Source: Stemphylium vesicarium
Lineage: Eukaryota; Ascomycota; Dothideomycetes; Pleosporales; Pleosporaceae
NCBI GenBank assembly: GCA_004380135.1
Contig: QXCR01000181.1
Coordinates: 1-52,444, forward strand
Direction: 5' to 3'
Length of the DNA: 52,444 nt
Below, one piece after another: positions 39,574-46,745 of this stretch. Below the pieces are notes generated by a model. It had not been told where the DNA came from, searched no databases, and saw only the letters and a program-made list of their open reading frames with translations. Every line of letters begins with the position of its first letter. Positions within the stretch are counted from its first letter, which is position 1. The position numbers and the translations under genes are program-made.

Positions 39574-41397
39574 CTAGTACATCATCGCAACCGGGATTCT
39601 CCATGAGGTCGTTGGACTGTTGTCTGATGCTATTGTCCCGCCAATTCGCGCTACTTTATTTAATGGCGGTGGAGCTTCTGACGCTGGTTCCTTGCGCTTG
39701 CGACCACGCTGTCCCTTCTGTGCTACAGCCTTGTCCTTTTCCGCACGCCTTACCTTCGCCTCTTCTAGGTCCTCAAAACTCATCACTTTCGCCTTTCCTA
39801 GCACGATGGATCTGGTCGACCTACGAGCCTTAGCTTCGTTGTTGATCTTGAAGAGAAAACGGTTGCGGTCCTTCAGGAGGGCTCGCTCGGCGAACGAGAT
39901 CTGAGCAGCGTTTGCGAGTTTCTGTATGCGATCCCTTGTCTCGTCAGGCATGCTAGTGTCTTGTTTGATCGCGTCGTGCAAGGATGTAAGCGCTTCCGCT
40001 GTCACCGGCGTCACCGGTGTGATGGGTGTTTGAAGCACTATATTAGCCGCACTGGTGCTCGCAAGGGTGGCTTCCGGGATGATGACCTCAACTGGAGGTC
40101 TCAGGATATCTTTCAGCACTCTTTCCGGGTTAAAAGGGTACAGACCGGTCGCAGCCCATCCAGCTCTGATGTTCCTTTTGGTCAATGCTGTATCTCTAGC
40201 AGGACTGTACAGATAGGTAAAATGTTCTTTGCCGACTATATCCATGCCTCCCCGGTTGAGTCGTTCGACCTGGTCACGATAAGATGAAACCCTGAAGAGA
40301 GAGCAAGTGTGATGATATTCTATCTATGCCTCAGGCTCTATCTATATAGTCAACTGGTGTGCCGTCGCACCATTGTATGAGGAGGTTGTCACACCAGTGT
40401 TTGGCTATGCATGTCACGTGATCTGGAATCCAACTCGATACGCTGTCTTCAAGGGTGCGAAAGGGCCGAAATCGCAGGGCTGTAGCTTGTGAGATGTGTG
40501 GGATGGCAGACGACACAGGATGATGTTGTTAGTAAGACAGAACTCCAGGATCTCGAGTGTTTCATGACTTCCAAAGCCATCGCAGATTAGCACACGTGGC
40601 TTCCCGTTAGCTCGTGCTCTGGTTTGAGGATCGAATACGCGTGTGAGCCACTCCAAGTTGATCTTGGAGTCGTTGTAGCCGTTCTCGGAGTGCGCATAAT
40701 GCCACCCCGGGGTCTCGTGGGTAGTCCAGTTGCTGCGATGAGTTGAAGCGGGCCATACAATGAGTGGCAGCAGCGCCCTACCATCTGCACTCACGCATTC
40801 GACCGCGGTGACCATCGTCCGCTTTACGCCCCCACCCCTATAGTTCCGTCGGTCATCCTTACCTACCAGGACTTTGACCGAGCCAAGCATGCTTAGCATG
40901 ACGCCCGTTTCGTCCATGTTGTACACGTTCTCTGGCAAAACAGCCGGGTCCTGCAGCACCTGTCCGATTATATCGAACCACTCGACTATCTTGCCATATA
41001 CGTTGTTCTCGTGACGTTTCCAATCTATCAACTTGACTTTTCTCGCTTGTAGCTCTGGGTGACGCTCTGCGAAGGCTTTCGGCCAATTCTTGCCCGGGGG
41101 CTTGATCGGTTGCGTCTTCGTGGACCGCTGACGAGCTATACTATAAGCTAGAAGGCGTATGAACTTGATGCGCACTGGGTGGCCAAGATTAGACATTAGT
41201 AGCAAGAATTGTACCAGAGCTTTCTCCTCTCGACTGAGGTACTGCTGGCGCTGCGCCTGCTCCTCTCGCGAGCGTCGTCCGTTGCGGCGATGGATGAGTG
41301 TAGAGACAGGGACATTGCTGTGTTCTGATCGAGCAGCATACGTATCACGCACGCCTGCAGGCAAGGTCTGCACCAGCGCTCGGCTGGCTGGGTCCAT
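39574..41397 (-). pseudogene. Second pogo-type transposase, split by a 155-bp insertion
   Basis: The frame from 41397 encodes a psq-like helix-turn-helix (GVRDTYAARSEHSNVPVSTL), a CENP-B-type half around GKNWPKAFAERHPEL, and the DDE_1 core with YNMDETGVM, VLICDGFGSHE and LQPCDFGPFAPL, so all three acidic residues are present. At LKTAY it meets a 155-bp insertion (40282-40436) flanked by CGATA on both sides. Skipping the insertion and one 5-bp copy continues the protein in frame into RDQVERLNRGG and the C-terminal half (39574-40245), which ends in a basic tail. The core matches an abundant intact Fot1/pogo family of ascomycetes and has no RIP-type stops, so it was probably functional until this insertion. 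Confidence 0.9.
40282..40436. mobile_element. 155-bp non-autonomous insertion with 5-bp target duplication
   Basis: CGATA occurs at 40277-40281 and again at 40437-40441, and removal of one copy plus the insert makes the transposase frame continuous. The ends (AGATGAAACCCTGA and, reversed, AGTTGGATTCCAGA) agree at about 9 of 14 positions, a weak terminal inverted repeat. Internally ACTGGTGTG and CACACCAGT form a hairpin. Element class is undetermined; a 5-bp duplication is not pogo-like. Confidence 0.7.
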
Positions 41398-41942
41398 GTC
41401 GGCGTAGGTGATGAGAGGAGGGCGGGCTTGAGCAAGAAGCTGACAAGGGTGTCACCCTCGCGCTGCTCACCCTCGATCTCTAAGAATAGCCAAAAGGTGC
41501 AGCGCGCGTGCAGAGAAGCTTCGAGAAGCATGCGCCACAGCTAGAGCATGTTAGATATAGCGCAGGTGTACAATACAGGCCGCTCAATGTAAAATACCCG
41601 CTTTCTCAGCGTGCGGGGAATTCTTGCTCAGGTGGGGAGGCCTGCACGTCTCCGTTGATAAATCCGGAGCAGATGTTATCGGTCGCTGCAGGTCTTCAAA
41701 CTTTGCGAGGCCTAATTTGACACAATAGATCGTGCTCTGGAGCCTCCGAATTGGCGATCATACCAGAGTCTGACAGGAGAACAGGAGTGCGTCGTTGTGG
41801 CAGCTTCCGGCAGTGGCGCGAGTATGTCGGTAAGTATGCGCAAGACCACTGTAATTTTACGGTTTAATCCTGGCAAAAGATTGTGTTCTTGCTTAGGTAT
41901 ATCACTGTTCTTGCTTAAGTTTTGTAGGATAGTGACTCGAAG

Positions 41943-42010
41943 CGTGGTATTGCTTGAAGATTTTCATGGTTCTGCGCGGTGGGATGTTCTACCCGTAGGG
42001 AGGGAGGTTA
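41943..42010 (-). repeat. Right terminal inverted repeat of the 7.1-kb segment
   Basis: Ends GGGAGGGAGGTTA at 42010. Its reverse complement matches 34885-34952, with TA at the outer edge. Confidence 0.72.
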
Positions 42011-42856
42011 CATAGGCTTTGTGATCTGCATATTTTGATATCATGCACTAGCCGTGCTATAATCTTAGAGAAAAAATATCTCTGCGCTTGTTTTGAGTAC
42101 TTATGACAGTTTGCCGTTGAGAACTTGTGAGGAAAACTTTCTCATTGTTTATGGCGGGTCGTCAACATAGGCCAAGCGTCAGCAAACTCGAGAGATTTGG
42201 AGGGATGCAAAGAGTCTTCAGATTCACTCTCCAGGAGCTCAATCTACAGACAAGCCACCTGTACCGTAAAGGCGTAGGGGAATATTCCAGATCCGTGCGA
42301 TCGCAGAACTTGGATATCTCTGCTATCTCGCCGAACGTACACATGAAATGGGTGTTTGGCTACGGACAAAATGACAGCTCGTTTCCTCAAAGCTATGTAA
42401 ACGTTCTGCCGCTTGTTTGGAAGGATCAAATAACGCATCTCCCATACAATGTCTTCCAGTATTATGTTTATCCACGACGTACTTTCGTACGATAAACGCA
42501 TTTCTGCCCGCCTAACTTACGCGTAATTTTGAGCCGGCCTACCAGTAGCCTCTTCTTACTTCTACCTTCCAAATGCAACGTGTCAGCCATTCAAGCTGCC
42601 TTGGCAATGCCCCTGTTAATTCGGGAAAACCTAGGTAATGTAGGCATCTGTGAGGCTAACCCAAGATTGGCTGGTGACTGTACTCTAGATATCAAAGCAT
42701 CGTTCCCTGCTGCCTGTGGAAGTCTTTTCTAGCATTAATGCGTCTCCGAAATTGGTGCTGTAAGTTAAAATATCGTCAATTTTGTATACACCTTGAGCAG
42801 GGTCGCTCTAGAAACTCGCCGCCTTCGCACGACTACAAGGCAAGCGTGCCGCCAGC
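42011..42856. other. Flank of the 7.1-kb segment, no convincing gene
   Basis: The longest frame (42127-42495, plus, 122 codons, ending YNVFQYYVYPRRTFVR) shows no motif, and I treat it only as a possible gene remnant. The rest is AT-richer non-coding DNA. No match to the truncated AA11-like C-terminus was evident immediately after 42010. Confidence 0.35.
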
Positions 42857-43246
42857 ATGGGCCGCGTCGATGAAGGGAACCGCTGTTTGATCTGTGGAGA
42901 ACATCGGTCCGGCCGCACGCGACGCATACAACAAGACCGAGGATTTATAGAGCAGATCTGCTCGAGGCGGACGTGCGCCGAAGTCAAACGCCGGCTGCAG
43001 AACGCTGTTAGCATGAGTAGTAAGGCTGGCAGCCTAGTCATCGAGGTTCACCACTACCACCACGCCAGTCGCATAGATGAAGTTGGCTTCAATCGGACGC
43101 ACACCTCTTCCTTGGAGCTTCATGCTGAGTCTCTTGCGCAGAGCGGTGGGGTGCTGCCGGTCCATGGCGGACCTCCCTTCGTCGAACCGCTTACTAAGCC
43201 ATCCGAGGATGTTGTGAGGCAGCGACTGGACGACAGAGCTCGATAG
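42857..43246 (+). CDS. Small Cys/His protein of a fungal orphan type
   Basis: A 129-residue intronless frame. Its N-terminal half has NRCLICGEHRSG and then ICSRRTCAEVKRRLQNAV, so four spaced cysteines (CxxC...CxxxxC), followed by VIEVHHYHHA. This order (CxxCG, basic stretch, CSRxxC, then hydrophobic-HHYYH-like) matches a recurring family of short uncharacterised ascomycete proteins, probably a small zinc module. The C-terminal half is variable. Function unknown. It lies between the 7.1-kb segment and the RING gene, on the same strand as the latter. Confidence 0.55.
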   Translation: MGRVDEGNRCLICGEHRSGRTRRIQQDRGFIEQICSRRTCAEVKRRLQNAVSMSSKAGSLVIEVHHYHHASRIDEVGFNRTHTSSLELHAESLAQSGGVLPVHGGPPFVEPLTKPSEDVVRQRLDDRAR

Positions 43247-43706
43247 GCCGTGACTAGGGTTTTCAGGCGTAGACGAGATGTTTTTTGTTCTTAGTCTCCA
43301 GAACCAAATCTACTAAATGAAAAAACTGTTCCACTCGATGAATTGACAAGCATATCTCGGGATTGATCAAAACAGACGTGACCGTGATATGAACCCAGTC
43401 GAATGGGTTCTTCAGCAATATTCCGGCAAGATCCGTGGCCATCCAGCCAAACTCCGACGACATCACTGCTAGTAAAAGCGAGGCCATCTGCGCTAACGAC
43501 GAAAGACCCTGCTATGTCTCTCTTTCCAGTACCACTAGAAAGCTAATTCACAATCAAGGACAACATTGGCACATGCGCGATTATCTGCTTGCGGTTCGCA
43601 TTCGGATCTACCTGATGACGTTAGCGCGACTATGCGTCTCGATACATATAACTTACGTCTTGATGCTGACGGTTTGCAGAAGGCTGTAGTTCCCGTGTAT
43701 GCTGCG
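43247..43706. other. Intergenic or 5' region of the RING gene
   Basis: No supportable gene. The RING frame is open upstream of its chosen ATG back to about 43566, so the true start could lie a little earlier. Confidence 0.4.
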
Positions 43707-44282
43707 ATGTCTCTCGTATCAACGACAATTCATATCGACCTGACTTCCGAAATGGAAAACTGCGCAGTGTGCTCAACGGTCCTCGGAGAAGGAGGCGGGA
43801 AGGCGGGCCTTGTGTACGTGTTGAAGGATTGCCGCTGTGTGAGTTGGTCTATCCTGATGTCGTATCGCATTGTTGATAGTGGAAAGGTGATCTGCGGCCT
43901 CTGCGTACAGTTTCCTGCTACTCCGCCTTTTCTCCCCTGCCAACACACCGACCACATGGACTTGGGGTGGCAAAGGCCGCTGCGACTCTACAATCTGAAG
44001 TGCGCCATCTGCCTAGACTCAGACAACGCTACACGCATTGCTCTAATCTGCGGTACGTTTACGTGTTATGCAGAGGCACTAGCTAACAACTAAGGCCACG
44101 TGTTTTGTCAAGCCTGTATTCTCCGGTGGGCTAGATTGAACTCAGATTCGTATGAGACCAACTTGGCTTGTCCGAGCTGTAGAAATAGCAGGACCAAGCT
44201 GTGGCGGCTGTCAACACACGATCATGTTGTGATGCCTGCACAGCGAGGTGTGGAGATTGCGTCGCCATGTAGCAGTTCATAG
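43707..44282 (+). CDS. RING-finger protein (C3HC4) with an upstream Cys cluster
   Basis: A three-exon gene of about 161 residues, introns at 43839-43886 (48 nt, stop-free, in frame) and 44053-44094 (42 nt, branch CTAAC). Splicing joins ICG to HVFCQACILRW, giving a canonical C3HC4 RING: CAIC, CGHVFCQAC, then CPSC. A first cluster CAVC...CRC joined to VICGLC precedes it. RING domains recruit E2 enzymes for ubiquitin transfer, so an E3 ligase role in cytosol or nucleus is the family expectation; no substrate domain is present. Unspliced, the first intron would add 16 residues between CRC and VICGLC. The start is one of several in-frame ATGs. Confidence 0.74.
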
Positions 44283-44933
44283 ATGTGTGTCCAGATGACT
44301 CTGCTTTCGTATCTGCAGCTCCTATAATAATTTATATGGCAAGGGCTGCTTCTACAATGTGAAATATTTTGCAGAGACTAATCTCTTTGTAGTAGAGAAG
44401 TGTAGCATGGACTGATGTCTAGTAATTAGAAGAGTGACATCTGACCAAACCATGTTGGCTTTTGTAAACAAGCGTATGATCGACTGGGCACTCTATTTTC
44501 TGTTGCTTCTATAGTCTCAGTACGTAGCAGATATACACACGATTTTCTATCTTTGCTATTAGGTTTGTAGACAAACTACTCTCAGTATCGCCAATGGGTG
44601 GATCACTACGGCATACAGACGCATACATCGTCTTGAATACATCTTGTCATCGGTACGCCACTTTCGAATGACACTGTACAGTGTACAGTTCAAAACCTCT
44701 GTCGGAACATTTCCAAACTAGACTAAGCTTAGCAATAATTAGACAGGCGGTATTATGACCTCTACTGCACGCTTCACTTAGCGCTTACTTTAACCCATTT
44801 CTCAGTACTGCATTCAATAAATAACACCTGCACTGACATCCATCTGCGTCAGCTCAGCAAGCTTAAACTCGTCGAAGAAAAGGCCTTTCCATGGTTCTGT
44901 GAGCCATTGATCGCATTCGTACTACGCTACAGC
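44283..44933. other. AT-rich intergenic stretch
   Basis: No open frame or structured element worth naming. It precedes the second AA11-like gene and presumably holds its promoter. Confidence 0.45.
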
Positions 44934-46112
44934 ATGCATGCAATATACGTTTTCCTAGCAGTGTTGGCGGTCGCGACTCGAGCCCACATGTCGCTGTGGT
45001 ATCCGCCTCCTCTAGGTGGCAGTCTGCAAGCAAACCCCTTGACAACGCAGGTGGACAACGAACTCAACTTTCCCATCGGATGCTGTGATTCTGAAGGCAG
45101 GCAAACACTACCCTCTCCCGGAGACTGCCGTGGCCATCTCAATCTTCTGGACACAGAAGAAGGCCGTCCGCAGGTAACATGGGAACCAGGCCAGGACGCA
45201 TACTTCCAGCTGTCTGATCACACGTACACCGCTGATGCTCCAGGATCGACGCACTATGGCGGAAGCTGTCAGATCGGCTTCTCTGTGGACAGAGGCCAGA
45301 CCTGGAAAGTCGCAGCTTCGTACCATGGGAACTGCCCCCACCGACAGGAGAACGATCCCCAGGTCTTCCACTTCAAGATTCCTCTGAACATGCCAAGCGG
45401 GCCAGCTGTCTTTGCTTGGGTCTGGCTAAATCGAGAGCACGAGTCTTTCATGAACTGTGCCTCAGTCCAGATCGGTGCGGGCTCTGGCAGGAACACCACA
45501 CACATGAATCCGAGTAGTAAAGCTGGTTCTCTTATGTATCACACAGCACTGCCAACTCCTGCGGGTGAAGTTTCTACAGAAAGAGAACGACACAGGTCGG
45601 GTGATTGCGATCAAAACTTGACTAACCTCCCTCCCTACGCAGCGAACATCCCAGTGGGCCGAACCCAGCCAATGAGATACTGCGTCAGATCGGGATATCG
45701 GTTATCCGTGCACTCTCATTGGCTGGGTTCGGCCCACTGGGATGTTCGCTGCGTAGGGAGGGAGGTTAGCCGCAACATTTCGGGCGATGCGAGTGTGACT
45801 GGAAGTTGGTGGAATCGCACCAAGCATCGCCACAGCAGAAAGCACGCTCGATACTACTACTATGTGCGCAAAACTCACACACATCCATCATCTCCAGAGC
45901 ATCGCCGTGGACCAGACAGTCTGGCTTCTGATGCTTGCGATTGGAACGCCGCGCCCAGAATGGAAACTAGCTACTACTCCACGGGCGCCAGCTGCGCTCC
46001 CGACGCCAAGCTGAACGATGCACAGAGTGATGACTTTGAGATTGGCTGGAGCGATGCTTGCGGCATCGTTGAGGGGGATGGAGAGTATACTATTCATAAC
46101 ATCGAGTGTTAA
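44934..46112 (+). CDS. AA11-like lytic polysaccharide monooxygenase, copy 2, with an in-frame MITE
   Basis: A single open frame of 392 residues from the ATG at 44934. The signal peptide ends ATRA and the mature protein would start HMSLWYPPPLGG, so the first residue is the His of a copper brace. The second ligand is in THYGGSCQIGFSVDRG, followed by YHGNCPHR and VFAWVWLNREHESFMNCASV. This is the AA11 order, so chitin or similar glucan oxidation outside the cell is plausible. After residue 195 the frame crosses a 146-bp MITE (45623-45768). The net insertion is 144 bp, adding 48 codons without a stop. Its tail (DACDWNAAPRMETSYYSTGA; DDFEIGWSDACGIVEGDGEY) resumes protein-like composition. Unrecognised introns around 45500-45880 could remove the MITE. 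It is diverged from copy 1. Confidence 0.8.
   Translation: MHAIYVFLAVLAVATRAHMSLWYPPPLGGSLQANPLTTQVDNELNFPIGCCDSEGRQTLPSPGDCRGHLNLLDTEEGRPQVTWEPGQDAYFQLSDHTYTADAPGSTHYGGSCQIGFSVDRGQTWKVAASYHGNCPHRQENDPQVFHFKIPLNMPSGPAVFAWVWLNREHESFMNCASVQIGAGSGRNTTHMNPSSKAGSLMYHTALPTPAGEVSTERERHRSGDCDQNLTNLPPYAANIPVGRTQPMRYCVRSGYRLSVHSHWLGSAHWDVRCVGREVSRNISGDASVTGSWWNRTKHRHSRKHARYYYYVRKTHTHPSSPEHRRGPDSLASDACDWNAAPRMETSYYSTGASCAPDAKLNDAQSDDFEIGWSDACGIVEGDGEYTIHNIEC
45623..45768. mobile_element. 146-bp MITE with long inverted repeats, inside the second AA11-like gene
   Basis: About 55-bp arms starting TAACCTCCCTCCCTACGCAG are perfect or nearly perfect reverse complements, with a ~35-bp centre. TA forms both outer ends. 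The terminal 14 bp equal those of the 7.1-kb segment, and further identities (GAACATCCCA, GAACC) suggest mobilisation by the same pogo-type transposase. Confidence 0.92.
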
Positions 46113-46389
46113 GCCTAGAGCACAGTAGATAGCTAGTTCGTGGCATAGAGATGTTGTGCTCCACGAGGATTCTTTAGAGTTCGTCAGCAGCTCGAAGATC
46201 ACTCTTCGGGCTTGATTGTCAATAAATGTATTCTCTCGATATATTCGGTTATCTCCTCTGAAACGCCGACAACACTCTTCATCCTTCCGCAGGGACGATC
46301 TCAAACACTTTTTGGACTGCCCTTACAGCCTCACTTTTGTGGAGTAATAATATTGTTGAGTGACTCACTACGCGCCATGGCTCATTACC

Positions 46390-46535
46390 TAACGTCCATC
46401 CTTACGTAGCGCAAATCCTGGTGTGCCGCAACCAACCAATCAGCTCGCGAGAACCGTGAAGAAGTCCGTCATTCTCGCAAACTGATTGGGAAGTTGCGGT
46501 ACACCAGGATTTGCGCCACACAGCGATGGACGTTA
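46390..46535. mobile_element. 146-bp MITE of a second family
   Basis: The arms TAACGTCCATCCTTACGTAG and the reverse complement of TGTGTGGCGATGGACGTTA-type sequence match over about 54 bp with several mismatches (shared core GCGCAAATCCTGGTGT). TA lies at both ends. Same length as the MITE at 45623 but a different sequence family. Located between the AA11-like and DUF3723 genes. Confidence 0.88.
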
Positions 46536-46745
46536 TACGTGGTTACCATCCGGCTGGTAAGATTGCTTGCAGCGCACATGAATATAAAATGTGCACTCTG
46601 CGCGCAATGCGCAGCGCTTGCTTGTCGATTTTTCACTCCGTACTCGCAAGCCATTGGCATCTCGTCGCAGCGCTGTGGTGCTCCCGGATGTCACAATCAC
46701 GTCAAATTCAGCCTAACCAGAAGTATGGATTGAATACGCCCAGTT

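Larger units (their letters stand above)
34885..42010. mobile_element. TIR-bounded 7.1-kb segment carrying an NLR gene and a pogo transposase
   Basis: The left end begins TAACCTCCCTCCCT and the right end is its reverse complement. Over the first ~52 bp the two ends agree at roughly 45 positions, and similarity (TTCAAGC) goes further in. TA is the outermost dinucleotide on both sides, as for Tc1/mariner/pogo insertions. Inside are the NLR (35637-39269, plus) and a pogo transposase (39574-41397, minus). The same 14-bp terminus caps the MITE at 45623-45768. Two readings are possible: one large element that captured an NLR, or two separate insertions of related ends. No partner end lies within 200 bp of either terminus, which favours the first. 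Confidence 0.6.

Noticed and set aside
41196..41531. Minus-strand frame upstream of the second pogo transposase as an extra N-terminal exon
   Set aside because: It is in another frame, and the transposase already begins with the usual N-terminal helix-turn-helix from the ATG at 41397.
42127..42495. 122-codon frame in the flank of the 7.1-kb segment
   Set aside because: No domain, no clear promoter, and composition like the surrounding non-coding DNA. Mentioned only as a possible remnant.
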